A DNA stretch of 64,000 nt from Qipengyuania spongiae (GTDB lineage Bacteria > Pseudomonadota > Alphaproteobacteria > Sphingomonadales > Sphingomonadaceae): the NCBI RefSeq assembly GCF_026168555.1, contig NZ_CP092471.1:2304501-2368500 (forward strand). Reading direction: 5' to 3'. The translations under genes and the position numbers were made by a program. Positions 26,959-35,824 of this stretch are shown piece by piece. The stretch's first letter is position 1. Each line of letters opens with the position of its first letter. The notes beneath the pieces were generated by a model, which was given only the letters and a program-made list of their open reading frames with translations, was not told where the DNA came from and did not search any database.

Positions 26959-27981
26959 ATGAAACTGATTAGATTACTCGCCGCGGCTTCAGCGATTGCA
27001 CTTGCTTTGCCTACCGCGCCCGCCGCCGCGCAGGACATGTCGTTCGACAGTTACCTGCAGATACTGATGGCGCGCGCCCGGGCCGAAGGGGTCAGCGAAG
27101 CGACCATCTCCCGCATGACAGCGGGATTGACGCCGAGTTCGCGGGTGGTCCAACTCGACAGGGGTCAGCCAGGCGGTTCTTCTTCGGGCAGCGGCTTCCC
27201 GCCACTCGCACCGTACATCGCCACCCATGTCGACGATGCCCGGATCAACGGAGGGCGCCGGGTGTTCGCGTCGGCACAGGACGATTTGCGCCGGATCGAA
27301 CGTGATTACGGCGTTCCTGGCGAAATCCTGACAGCGATATGGGGGCACGAAACCGCTTATGGCGCCGTGCGCGGAGGCTTCGACCTCTCGCAGGCGCTCG
27401 CCACTCTCGCATGGGAAGGGCGACGTCGCGATCTTTTTTCGGATGAGTTCGTCGCGTTGATGAAGGTTGCGGACAAGGGTTATTCCCGAAGCGATCTAGT
27501 TGGCAGCTGGGCCGGAGCTTTCGGTAATCCGCAATTTCTGCCCAGCGTCTATCTGCGTCTCGCTACAGACGGGGATGGAGACGGGCGGGCCAATATCTTC
27601 ACCAACCGGGCCGATACGCTTGCCTCGATCGCGAATTATTTCCGCGATGCCGGATGGCGGGCAGGGCAGCCGTGGGGCGTTCGTGCCGCGATACCCAACG
27701 GCTTTTCGACCGCACGCTATGCCAGCAAGCTCGATTCGCCGGTGTGCAGCCGTGTCCACGAACGCCACAGCCAGTACAAGACGATCCGCGAATGGCGCGA
27801 TCTTGGCGTTCAGCCTCAGGTGCCTCTGGCGCCCGACACGCTGGTTTCGCTTTTCCAGCCCGACGGTCCGGGCACTCCGGCCTGGCTGTTAACCACAAAT
27901 TATCGGGTAATCCTCGAATACAACTGTTCGAATTATTACGCGATGAGTGTGGGACTGCTGGCCGATGAGATTGTCCGATAG
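26959..27981 (+). CDS. Lytic murein transglycosylase, MltB/SLT2 type
   Basis: A periplasmic enzyme that cleaves the MurNAc-GlcNAc bond to form 1,6-anhydro ends. The 340-residue protein has a Sec signal peptide (about 1-25, ending PAAAQ) and no lipobox, unlike E. coli MltB. The catalytic glutamate is in IWGHETAYG (Glu131). FGNPQFLPSVYLRLATDGDGDGR and DTLASIANYFRDAGW are family segments. It is the first gene of a packed rightward run; its end overlaps the rlpA-like start by 17 bases, which fits a joint role in wall cleavage. Confidence 0.94.
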   Translation: MKLIRLLAAASAIALALPTAPAAAQDMSFDSYLQILMARARAEGVSEATISRMTAGLTPSSRVVQLDRGQPGGSSSGSGFPPLAPYIATHVDDARINGGRRVFASAQDDLRRIERDYGVPGEILTAIWGHETAYGAVRGGFDLSQALATLAWEGRRRDLFSDEFVALMKVADKGYSRSDLVGSWAGAFGNPQFLPSVYLRLATDGDGDGRANIFTNRADTLASIANYFRDAGWRAGQPWGVRAAIPNGFSTARYASKLDSPVCSRVHERHSQYKTIREWRDLGVQPQVPLAPDTLVSLFQPDGPGTPAWLLTTNYRVILEYNCSNYYAMSVGLLADEIVR

Positions 27982-28951
27982 ACGTAAGGCCGGCTTGCTG
28001 GCGATCGGACTGGGATTCACAGCCGCCTCCTGCACGCCGTTTTCCGACCGGGTCGCCAGCAGTCAGAATACTGATGTAAGCGACGCGGCTCAGCCGCCGG
28101 CGAACGGTCCGGAAGCAGATTACCCGGTCGTGATCGGAGAGCCGTTCACGATCGACGGCATCACCTACACGCCAAGCGACACGTTGAATTACGACGAGGT
28201 CGGCTACGCGACGCTCGACGGAGCGACTGTCACCGGTATCACGGTCGCGCACCGCACGCTTCCCATGCCGAGCTACGTCGAGATCACCAGTCTCGATAGC
28301 GGCCGGACGATCCTCGCGCGGGTGGAGCGTCGCGGCCCGATGACGAACACTCGCTTAATCGCGCTGTCACCCGCGGCGCGCGCACAGCTTGGCGCTCTGG
28401 AAGGATCGCCCGTCCGGGTCCGGCGCGTGAACCCGCCGGAAGATCAGCGCGCCGAATTGCGGGCAGATTCCGAGGCACCCCTGCGCATGGAAACGCCCGA
28501 AGGGCTGCTCATTGTTCTTCGTCAGCAGCTTCCCACGGTGGGCTCGGCTCCGCTCGCAAAAGCTGCCGGAAATCCGACGGAACCGGTTCAGTCGATCGAC
28601 CCTACCGCAAGCCGGGTCAGTGAAAAACCGTCCGGTTCTGCGGCAGAGGCGACCGTGCCACCCTCGGCACCCCCTGGGCCACCTGCGCCAGCGGCCGCTA
28701 TCGAGAGGGCGAACGAAGCCGCACCCCCTGCGCCAATTCGCACGGGCGATTGGGTGGTTCAGGCCGGAGCATTTTCTACGAGAACCGCCGCGGATCGGGT
28801 CGCGAAGAACATCGACGGCTATGTAGAGCCCGCGGGGCGTCTCTGGCGCGTGCGCAGCGGTCCCTTCCAGACCCGTGGACAGGCCGACGCCGCGCTCGCC
28901 AAGGTGCGCGCGACGGGCTATAAGGCAGCGCAGGTCTACTCGATACGATAG
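27965..28951 (+). CDS. RlpA-like SPOR-domain lipoprotein with degenerate catalytic site
   Basis: A 328-residue putative lipoprotein (Cys23 in TAASC). The middle has an RlpA double-psi beta-barrel: VAHRTLPMPSYVEITSLDSGRTI (about 94-116). A Pro/Ala-rich linker precedes a C-terminal SPOR domain (about 255-328, WVVQAGAFSTRTAADRV), which binds denuded glycan strands. The usual A-S-W-Y-G and N-G-E motifs are absent, the D of NDRGP is Arg122 (ERRGP), and the D of IDLS is Ala133 (IALS). Lytic activity is therefore doubtful. It probably works with the overlapping transglycosylase and the carboxypeptidase downstream. Confidence 0.82.
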   Translation: MRLSDRRKAGLLAIGLGFTAASCTPFSDRVASSQNTDVSDAAQPPANGPEADYPVVIGEPFTIDGITYTPSDTLNYDEVGYATLDGATVTGITVAHRTLPMPSYVEITSLDSGRTILARVERRGPMTNTRLIALSPAARAQLGALEGSPVRVRRVNPPEDQRAELRADSEAPLRMETPEGLLIVLRQQLPTVGSAPLAKAAGNPTEPVQSIDPTASRVSEKPSGSAAEATVPPSAPPGPPAPAAAIERANEAAPPAPIRTGDWVVQAGAFSTRTAADRVAKNIDGYVEPAGRLWRVRSGPFQTRGQADAALAKVRATGYKAAQVYSIR

Positions 28952-28984
28952 GCGGCCGGGCCCTCCCGCCGCACGGGAGCGCAA

Positions 28985-30145
28985 TTGACGAGATTTCAGA
29001 AACTGCTGCTGGCCTGCGCGGCCTTCTGCACGATCATTCCCGCGCAGGCAGCCGAACCGATCCGCCCGGCGATTCCCTCGCCGGAAGACGCGCCGATTGC
29101 CCTGCTGGTCGATCTTTCGACAGGCCAGACGCTTTTCTCGCGCGACGAGGATCGGCGCTTCATGCCAGCTTCGATCACCAAGGTCATGACGACATTCCTC
29201 GCCTTCGAATGGATGGAAGGCGGCCGCCTGTTTCCGCAGCAAGTTTTCACAATCCGCCCCGAAACGCACCGCGAGTGGTACGCGAAGGGCTCCAACATGT
29301 TCTTGCCGGCCGACGCGAGGATCACTGCCGACGAGCTCGTCCACGGCATCACCACGGTTTCGGCCAATGATGCCGCGGTCGTGCTCGCCGAAGGAGCAGC
29401 CGGGTCTGTCGACGACTGGCTGGCGGCGATGAATGCCAAGGCGCGCGAGATCGGAATGCGCGACAGCCATTTCGGCACCCCGAACGGATGGATGGACGAG
29501 GGCCATACGTTCGTGACGGCCCATGATCTCGCCACGCTCGCTCGCGCGATGATTATCCGGCATCCCAGCAAGTATCGCCACTTCGTGGGCGCGGAGGGGC
29601 TCGAGTACAACGGCGTCATCCAGCGCAATCACGACCCGATTTCGGGCGTCGTCGAGGGAGCGGACGGGATCAAGACCGGCTTCACCAACCAGGCTGGCTA
29701 CGGCTTTCTCGGCAGTGCAGAGCGCAACGGACGTCGACTGGTGATGGTGGTCGCCGCCAGCCCGACCTCGCGTGGTCGCAACGATGCGGCGCGGGCCTTC
29801 ATGGAATGGGGGTTTTCCGCTTTCGATGACCAGGTTCTTTTCAAGACGGAAGAACGGATCGGCACGGCCGACGTGCAGGACGGTGCGCTTCGCCAGGTCG
29901 GCCTGGTCGCAAAGGCTCCGGTCAGGGTTGCCCTGCCGCAAGGTACGCAGGCCAAGATCGATCTTGCCATTCGTTACGATGGACCTTTGAAGGCGCCCGT
30001 CGCGGAGGGTGCGGAAGTGGCCCGGCTCGTCGTTTCCCTCGATGGCAGACCGATCAATACGATCCCGCTCGTTGCGGAGAGCTCGGTGCTGGAGGCCACA
30101 GTGCTCCAGCGGGTGTTCAACGGCATCGCGGGCTGGGTCGGTTGA
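28985..30145 (+). CDS. D-alanyl-D-alanine carboxypeptidase (PBP5/6 type, serine)
   Basis: Removes the terminal D-Ala from peptidoglycan pentapeptides in the periplasm. It has 386 residues, a signal peptide (about 1-22, ending QAA), and all three penicillin-binding motifs: SITK (Ser63-Lys66), SAN (Ser126-Asn128) and KTG (Lys230-Gly232). A C-terminal beta domain (about 280-365) and an amphipathic end typical of PBP5 follow. The start is TTG 28985 with GGGAG upstream. Its TGA overlaps the tmk TTG start (TTGA). Confidence 0.95.
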   Translation: MTRFQKLLLACAAFCTIIPAQAAEPIRPAIPSPEDAPIALLVDLSTGQTLFSRDEDRRFMPASITKVMTTFLAFEWMEGGRLFPQQVFTIRPETHREWYAKGSNMFLPADARITADELVHGITTVSANDAAVVLAEGAAGSVDDWLAAMNAKAREIGMRDSHFGTPNGWMDEGHTFVTAHDLATLARAMIIRHPSKYRHFVGAEGLEYNGVIQRNHDPISGVVEGADGIKTGFTNQAGYGFLGSAERNGRRLVMVVAASPTSRGRNDAARAFMEWGFSAFDDQVLFKTEERIGTADVQDGALRQVGLVAKAPVRVALPQGTQAKIDLAIRYDGPLKAPVAEGAEVARLVVSLDGRPINTIPLVAESSVLEATVLQRVFNGIAGWVG

Positions 30146-30780
30146 CCAAAGGCCGCTTCATATCGTTCGAGGGCGGTGAGGGGGCAGGCAAGTCGACCCA
30201 GGCGCGCCTGCTGGCAGACCATCTTCGAGGGCTCGGCATGAGAGTCGTGCTGACGCGCGAACCAGGTGGCACATCCGGGGCCGAAGCGATCCGGACCCTG
30301 TTGCTGCATCCGCCCGAGGAAGACTGGGGAGCCCGCGCCGAGGCGCTGCTGTTCGCCGCTGCGCGGAGCGATCACGTCGAACGCCTGATCCGTCCCGCCC
30401 TTGCCCGGGGAGAGTGGGTCATCTGCGATCGCTTCATCGATTCGAGCCGCGCCTATCAGGGCATTGCGGGTAATCTGGGCGATGCGATGATCTGCAAACT
30501 GCACGATCTCGGGAGCGAAGGTCTTCGTCCGGACCGGACGATCGTTCTGTCCGCCTCGGAGAGCGAAGTGTTCAAGAGACTGGAACGCCGCGATCAGGGT
30601 GTCGCCGATGCGATCGGGGGGCGGGACGCGGGCTATCATGCCAAGGTCGACCTAGCGTTCCGAAGGTTTGCGGAAGAGGAGCCGAACCGCTTCGCCATGG
30701 TCGAGAGCGACGGTCCGGTCGAGGCGATCCATCGCAAGGTTCTCGAGCTTCTGCGACCCATACTGGAACGCGCGCAATGA
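30142..30780 (+). CDS. tmk: Thymidylate kinase
   Basis: Phosphorylates dTMP to dTDP. The 212-residue protein has the P-loop FEGGEGAGKSTQ (Lys17), the DR motif with LTREPGGT (about 37-44), and VICDRFIDSSRAYQG (about 93-107). It starts at TTG overlapping the previous stop and ends ATGA with holB, so it is translated within a coupled operon. The tmk-holB-metG-tatD order is a familiar bacterial arrangement. Confidence 0.97.
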   Translation: MTKGRFISFEGGEGAGKSTQARLLADHLRGLGMRVVLTREPGGTSGAEAIRTLLLHPPEEDWGARAEALLFAAARSDHVERLIRPALARGEWVICDRFIDSSRAYQGIAGNLGDAMICKLHDLGSEGLRPDRTIVLSASESEVFKRLERRDQGVADAIGGRDAGYHAKVDLAFRRFAEEEPNRFAMVESDGPVEAIHRKVLELLRPILERAQ

Positions 30781-31730
30781 CTCTGATTGGACACGAGGCC
30801 CCGCGCTCCGCCTGGCAGTCCGCTCTTTCGAGCGAACGAATGCATCATGCATGGCTGCTGGCGGGCAAGGCTGGGCTCGGCAAGATGCGGTTCGCGCTCG
30901 AAGCGGCGCGCGAACTGGTCGGCGCGGCGACATCGCAAGCCGAGCATCCAGACATCGTCCTGCTGACCTACGGTGCAAAGGACGACAAGGAAGACCGCAA
31001 GCGGGCCGACGGCAAGCCCTTCGAACTCGCGCGCAGCATCCGGATCGATCAGGTCCGCGCGATGCAACGGAAACTGAACACACGACCCTCCATGGGCGAG
31101 CGACGCGCCGTCATCATCGATCCGGCGGACGACATGGAACGTAACGCGGCAAACGCGCTGCTCAAGAGTCTGGAGGAACCTCCGGTAGGGACGACCTTCC
31201 TCCTCGTCAGCCATCGTCCCGCCAAGCTCCTGCCGACCATCCGATCGCGCTGCCGGTTGCTGCGCTTTCCGGCTCTGGCAGACAGCCAGGTCGAAGCTCT
31301 GCTCGCCGAGAAAGCACCGTCCGTCGATGTCGAAGCACGCTGGGCGGCGGTGCGCGCCGGTGCCGGATCGCCGGGGGCTGCGCTCGCCTTCATCGATCAG
31401 GATCTCGGTCCGCTCGCCAGTCTGATAGGGCAGATATTGCGCGAAGGCGATCCGTCCTTCGTACTCCGTGGCAAGCTGGCCGGGGCGATCGGAAGCCGGC
31501 CCGACCGCGAACGGCTGCGTGCCACGCTCGAACTCGCGCGGGCCGCCTTGGCGGACGATATCGAGCAGTGTCCGCGCACCGCTCTGCCCGAACGGATTGC
31601 CGCGCATGACGCTCTCGTTCGTCTCACCGGGGAAATGCCGACGTATAATTACGATCCCGGCCTCATGGTGATGGAAGTGGGCACCTTGCTTGCGCGCGCC
31701 GGCGCCGCTAGCGAACGCGCCGATGGCTGA
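30777..31730 (+). CDS. holB: DNA polymerase III subunit delta-prime
   Basis: Clamp-loader subunit of the replicative polymerase. The product is 317 residues. It has a P-loop-like GKAGLGKMRFA (about 22-32) and the delta-prime segments MERNAANALLKSLEEPP and TIRSRCRLLRF (containing SRC). The four-cysteine zinc module of many bacterial homologues is missing from the expected place after the first helix (AATSQAEHPD). It overlaps tmk (ATGA) and metG (8 bases). Confidence 0.94.
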   Translation: MTLIGHEAPRSAWQSALSSERMHHAWLLAGKAGLGKMRFALEAARELVGAATSQAEHPDIVLLTYGAKDDKEDRKRADGKPFELARSIRIDQVRAMQRKLNTRPSMGERRAVIIDPADDMERNAANALLKSLEEPPVGTTFLLVSHRPAKLLPTIRSRCRLLRFPALADSQVEALLAEKAPSVDVEARWAAVRAGAGSPGAALAFIDQDLGPLASLIGQILREGDPSFVLRGKLAGAIGSRPDRERLRATLELARAALADDIEQCPRTALPERIAAHDALVRLTGEMPTYNYDPGLMVMEVGTLLARAGAASERADG

Positions 31731-33282
31731 CCCTTTCTATATAACCACTGCGATCAATTATCCCAACGGCCCGCCGCATATCGGCCACGCCTATGAGGCG
31801 ATCGCCGCCGACGTGATCGCTCGCTTTCAACGCCTGCGAGGGCGCGAGGTCCGCTTTCAGACCGGTACCGACGAGCACGGGCTCAAGATGGCCCGCAAGG
31901 CGGAAGAGCAGGGCCGCAGTCCGCGCGAACTGGCCGACGAGATGTCGGATCGGTTTCGCGTCATGGACGAGGCGCTCGGCATAACGTTCGACCGCTTTAT
32001 CCGCACGGTGGACGAGGACCACCACCGGGCAAGCCAAGCCATCTGGCGGGCGATGAAGGCCAATGGCGATCTCTATCTCGACCGGTACGAGGGCTGGTAC
32101 TCGATCCGCGACGAAGCCTATTACGACGAAGCAGAACTGGTCGAAGGGGAGGGGGGCGCCAGGCTTTCTCCCCAAGGAACACCAGTGGAGTGGACGGTGG
32201 AGGAGAGCTGGTTCTTCCGGCTTTCGAACTACCAAAACAAGCTGCTGGAATTGCTTCGCAAGCCCGGTTTCCTGGAGCCCGAGAGCCGGCGGAACGAGAT
32301 GATTTCCTTCGTTTCCGGCGGGCTTCGCGATCTTTCGGTCAGCCGCACGAGCTTCGACTGGGGGGTGAAGGTTCCGGGAAGCGAGGATCATGTGATGTAT
32401 GTCTGGGTGGATGCCCTGACCAATTACATCACCGGCCTCGGCTATCCGGACGAGACGGAAAACTGGCGTAAGTTCTGGCCGGCCGACCTCCATCTGATCG
32501 GCAAGGATATCGTCCGCTTCCATACAATCTACTGGCCCGCTTTTCTGATGAGCGCCGGACTGCCGGTGCCATCCAAGGTTTTCGGCCACGGGTTCATCCT
32601 GAATCGGGGCGAAAAGGAATCGAAGTCGCTTGGCAACGTCACCGATCCCATGATGCTCGCGGATACCTTCGGCGTCGACAATCTGCGTTACTTCCTGATG
32701 CGTGAGGTCGCGTTCGGACAGGATGGCAGCTATTCGCCCGAAGCGATTGTAAATCGGTGCAATTCCGAACTGGCGAACAGCTTCGGTAATCTTGCCCAGC
32801 GAACGCTTTCGATGATCTCGAAGAACATGGACGGGGTGATCGAATCTTTCGAGACGCAGGATGCCGACAAGGCACTGCTTTTCCAAGTTCGCCACGCCTG
32901 TGCCGAGCATCTGCCGCGCGAGTTCGAAGCCTTATCCTTTAGCCAGGGTATCGAAGCGTGGATGCAAGCCGTTTGGGCCTGCAACGCCTATGTTGACGAC
33001 CAGGCCCCCTGGGCGCTGCGCAAGACCGACGCAAACCGGATGAAGGCGGTGCTGCTGACCTTGTTCGTCGCCCTTCGGGACCTTGCAATCGCCATTCAGC
33101 CCGTGATCCCGGGAAAAGCCTCTGCCGTCCTCGACCAGCTCGGCGTGCCTGTGGATCGTCGCGCATTTGGCGATCTCGTCGATGACAGCTGGTTCGACAC
33201 CTTGGCAAAGGCGGGGCACCAGATCGACAAACCGAACCCGATCTTCCCGCGTCTCGAACTTCCCGAGCCGGAGCCAGTGTGA
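31723..33282 (+). CDS. metG: Methionyl-tRNA synthetase
   Basis: Class I synthetase that charges initiator and elongator tRNA-Met. The 519-residue protein has HIGH (His19-His22, in PPHIGHAYEA) and a KMSKS variant KESKS (Lys298-Ser302). It is the short form: no zinc knuckle of the four-Cys type and no C-terminal dimerisation domain. ATG 31723 was chosen because conservation begins MADPFYITTAINYPNG; it overlaps holB by 8 bases. Its TGA overlaps the tatD ATG by one base. Confidence 0.97.
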   Translation: MADPFYITTAINYPNGPPHIGHAYEAIAADVIARFQRLRGREVRFQTGTDEHGLKMARKAEEQGRSPRELADEMSDRFRVMDEALGITFDRFIRTVDEDHHRASQAIWRAMKANGDLYLDRYEGWYSIRDEAYYDEAELVEGEGGARLSPQGTPVEWTVEESWFFRLSNYQNKLLELLRKPGFLEPESRRNEMISFVSGGLRDLSVSRTSFDWGVKVPGSEDHVMYVWVDALTNYITGLGYPDETENWRKFWPADLHLIGKDIVRFHTIYWPAFLMSAGLPVPSKVFGHGFILNRGEKESKSLGNVTDPMMLADTFGVDNLRYFLMREVAFGQDGSYSPEAIVNRCNSELANSFGNLAQRTLSMISKNMDGVIESFETQDADKALLFQVRHACAEHLPREFEALSFSQGIEAWMQAVWACNAYVDDQAPWALRKTDANRMKAVLLTLFVALRDLAIAIQPVIPGKASAVLDQLGVPVDRRAFGDLVDDSWFDTLAKAGHQIDKPNPIFPRLELPEPEPV

Positions 33283-34055
33283 TGCTCGTGGATAGCCACT
33301 GCCACCTCGAATACGAGGGCCTTGTCGAGGACCAGGGAGCGGTCCTCGACCGTGCGCGCGAAGCGGGGGTGAGGGCGATGCTCAACATTTCCACCCGGCG
33401 TTCCGAATGGGAACGAGTGAAGGCGACTGCGGCCCGCGAGTCCGATGTCTTTGCCAGCGTCGGCATCCACCCCCATAACGCCGACGAGCATACTGACCTG
33501 TCCGAGGAGGAACTTCTCGCCGCCACCGATCATCCACGCGTAATCGGGATCGGCGAAACCGGGCTCGACTATTATTACGACCATTCCGACCGTGAGATGC
33601 AAAAGCGTCTGTTCCGCCGTCACATTGCCGTTTCGCGCAGGACCAGCCTGCCGCTGATTATTCACACGCGAGATGCCGAAAGCGACACGCTTGCGATCCT
33701 GACCGAGGAAATGGCAAGGGGGCCTTTTCCCGCGCTCATCCACTGTTTCACCGCTTCGGAGGAGTTCGGCAAGGCGGTGCTGGAGTTGGGGCTTTCTATC
33801 TCGCTATCGGGAATTGTCACCTTCAAGAGCGCAAGGGAATTACAGACTTTTGCGAAAATGGTCCCGTCGGACCGGTTGCTGGTCGAAACCGACAGCCCGT
33901 TTCTGGCACCGGTGCCGCATCGCGGACGGCCCTGCGAGCCGGCTTTCGTCAAAGACACCGCTAGCTTCGTGGCGGAGCTCCGCGGCATCAGTCTCGAGGA
34001 GCTGGCAGAAACCACAACCAGGAACTTCTACGCGCTGTTCCGGAAAGCGGCATGA
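33282..34055 (+). CDS. TatD family metal-dependent hydrolase (DNase)
   Basis: A 257-residue TIM-barrel metallohydrolase. Visible metal ligands: DSHCHLE (about 4-10), GETGLDYYYDHS, LIIHTRD, IHCFTAS and ETDSPFLAP. These match the TatD/YcfH group, 3-prime exonucleases linked to DNA repair and RNA decay. It follows metG and overlaps the next gene (ATGA), as in the widespread tmk-holB-metG-tatD cluster. YcfH-type is more likely than TatD proper, given the metG context. Confidence 0.94.
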   Translation: MLVDSHCHLEYEGLVEDQGAVLDRAREAGVRAMLNISTRRSEWERVKATAARESDVFASVGIHPHNADEHTDLSEEELLAATDHPRVIGIGETGLDYYYDHSDREMQKRLFRRHIAVSRRTSLPLIIHTRDAESDTLAILTEEMARGPFPALIHCFTASEEFGKAVLELGLSISLSGIVTFKSARELQTFAKMVPSDRLLVETDSPFLAPVPHRGRPCEPAFVKDTASFVAELRGISLEELAETTTRNFYALFRKAA

Positions 34056-34819
34056 AGCTCCTCATGCTCGGGTCAGGTACCTCGACGGGTGTACCGCGTA
34101 TCGGCGACGACTGGGGCGACTGCGATCCGAATGAACCTCGTAATCGGCGTACCCGGGTGTCGATCCTGGTCGAGAACGATAGCGGCCAACGGGTTCTGAT
34201 CGACACCTCCACCGATCTGCGCCACCAATTGCTCGCGAACGGGATCGACAAGATTGACACCGTTCTGTGGACCCATGACCACGCCGACCATTGCCATGGC
34301 ATCGATGACCTTCGGGTGATGCGTTATGGCCGTAGCAACGCGCTTCCGGGATTTGCGAGCGCATCTACGGTATCGCGTCTAAGGCGCCGGTTTGATTATG
34401 TTTTCGCAGGCCAGAATGGCTATCCGACCTTGATAGAGTTGAAGGAAATCGACACTATCCGCATGGCGGCAGGGTTCGGTATCGACAGTGTGGAAATGCC
34501 TCACGGCCCTGCGGTATCGACCGGCTACCGGCTGGATGCCGACGGCAGGAGCTTGGTCTACGCGACGGATTTCAGTCAGATTACGCCGGATATGGTCGAC
34601 TGCTTCATGGGGCCGGATCTCCTCATTTGCGATTGCCTCCGGCGGGATCCGCATCCAACCCATGCGCATCTCGCCATGGCGATCGATCTCGGCAGGCGCT
34701 GCAAGGCCGGGCGCGTCGTTCTCACGCACCTCGACAAGAGCATGGATTACGCGTCGCTCGCGGCGGAAGTGCCAGCAAATGTCACCGTAGGGTATGACGG
34801 TCTGGAAATCGTGTTGTGA
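34052..34819 (+). CDS. MBL-fold metallohydrolase, PhnP-like
   Basis: A 255-residue metallo-beta-lactamase-fold hydrolase. It starts MKLLMLGSGTSTGVPRIG, then has the metal motif THDHADHCHGIDDLR (HxHxDH), PHG near 168, VYATDFS near 188, and TH near the end. The GSGTSTGVP opening is characteristic of PhnP-type cyclic phosphodiesterases. The substrate is uncertain since no phosphonate genes are nearby. It is translationally coupled to tatD (ATGA) and to the small membrane gene (GTGA). Confidence 0.88.
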   Translation: MKLLMLGSGTSTGVPRIGDDWGDCDPNEPRNRRTRVSILVENDSGQRVLIDTSTDLRHQLLANGIDKIDTVLWTHDHADHCHGIDDLRVMRYGRSNALPGFASASTVSRLRRRFDYVFAGQNGYPTLIELKEIDTIRMAAGFGIDSVEMPHGPAVSTGYRLDADGRSLVYATDFSQITPDMVDCFMGPDLLICDCLRRDPHPTHAHLAMAIDLGRRCKAGRVVLTHLDKSMDYASLAAEVPANVTVGYDGLEIVL

Positions 34820-34986
34820 ACGAATATTCGATCGTCTCGATCATCTCGTTGCTAGGCTTTCTGGTTTTGGCCGTGAGCGCGTTGTCCGCACACCGGCTTT
34901 CGCTGAAGAAAGGGCTCGTCATGGCGTTGGCGTGGGGAGCGATCTTCGCGATGGTGGTTCTGTTTATTGATATCGTTGCGTTGTGA
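34816..34986 (+). CDS. Small two-helix membrane protein, unknown
   Basis: A 56-residue protein starting at GTG 34816, which overlaps the stop of the MBL gene (GTGA), and ending at TGA 34986. The sequence begins MNEYSIVSIISLLGFLVLAV. Two hydrophobic helices (about 6-24 and 34-53) are separated by a basic turn (HRLSLKKG), so both ends should face the periplasm. The overlap, absence of stops and clear topology argue for a real gene. No family is recognised. GC content is lower than that of its neighbours. Confidence 0.7.
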   Translation: MNEYSIVSIISLLGFLVLAVSALSAHRLSLKKGLVMALAWGAIFAMVVLFIDIVAL

Positions 34987-35013
34987 CATCTCGGCGCATT
35001 ATTTTCATTTAAC

Positions 35014-35027
35014 ATAATACCTATTAT
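35014..35027. promoter_or_regulatory. AT-rich dyad upstream of mazG
   Basis: ATAATA and TATTAT form a perfect dyad with a CC centre, within an AT-rich stretch (about 35000-35032) in an otherwise GC-rich region, 25 bases before mazG. It could be a promoter element (TATTAT as -10) or a repressor site. It only loosely resembles a Fur box. Confidence 0.35.
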
Positions 35028-35051
35028 CAATCTTGAGTAGGCGTGGATGAG

Positions 35052-35816
35052 ATGTCGAAACCTCTGGACCGTCTCCGGTCGATTATGGCTCGCCTCCGTG
35101 ATCCCGATACGGGATGCGAATGGGATGTCGCCCAAGACTTCGCTTCGATCGCGCCTTACACGATCGAAGAAGCCTACGAGGTTGTTGACGCGATCGAGCG
35201 CAACGATATGCGCGATCTGCGCGACGAGCTTGGCGACCTGCTGTTACAGGTGGTGTTCCATGCCCGCATGGCGGAAGAAGCCGGCTATTTCGACTTCGAC
35301 GCCGTGGTTGAGGCCATCGCGAACAAGATGGAGACTCGGCATCCGCATATTTTCGGCGAGCAGTCCGGGATGATGAATGGCGCGCGATGGGAACGACTGA
35401 AAGCCGATGAGCGCCGAGCCAAGGGCGAAATTGGAGCAATGGACGGGGTTGCAAAAGCCCTTCCAGCTTTAATGCGGTCCGATAAATTGCAGAAGCGTGC
35501 GGCGCGCGTGGGTTTCCAGTGGGATGGACTCGAAGGACCCACCCGGAAGCTTGCGGAGGAATTGGAAGAATTGGCGGCGGCCGCCACACCCGAGGAGCGA
35601 TTGCTCGAGGCCGGAGACGTCCTGTTCGTCGCGGCCCACATCGTTCGGCGCTACGGCGTCGATCCCGAGCAGGCATTGCGCGCCTCGAACGACAAGTTCG
35701 AACGGCGGTTTCGCCGGATGGAAGAACTCGCGCGAGAGGACGGGTTGTCGTTCGAAGACCTCGCGCTCGATACCCAAGAGCACTATTGGCAGCGGGTCAA
35801 GCGCGAGGAGGATTGA
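35052..35816 (+). CDS. mazG: Nucleoside triphosphate pyrophosphohydrolase MazG
   Basis: Hydrolyses NTPs and dNTPs to monophosphates and pyrophosphate, linked to stress and nucleotide-pool cleaning. The 254-residue protein has two MazG domains. The first (about 5-110) holds LRDPDTGCEWDVAQ and the metal motif EEAYEVVDAIE...DELGDLLLQVVFHA; the second (about 140-230) holds KLAEELEEL and EAGDVLFVAAHIVRR. ATG 35052 was chosen; GTG 35043 would add three residues. It is convergent with hflX, 8 bases away. Confidence 0.95.
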   Translation: MSKPLDRLRSIMARLRDPDTGCEWDVAQDFASIAPYTIEEAYEVVDAIERNDMRDLRDELGDLLLQVVFHARMAEEAGYFDFDAVVEAIANKMETRHPHIFGEQSGMMNGARWERLKADERRAKGEIGAMDGVAKALPALMRSDKLQKRAARVGFQWDGLEGPTRKLAEELEELAAAATPEERLLEAGDVLFVAAHIVRRYGVDPEQALRASNDKFERRFRRMEELAREDGLSFEDLALDTQEHYWQRVKREED

Positions 35817-35824
35817 GCCCCCCC

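Noticed and set aside
35014..35032. Fur box upstream of mazG
   Set aside because: Only about 11 of 19 positions match the consensus, and the gene is not an iron-regulated type.
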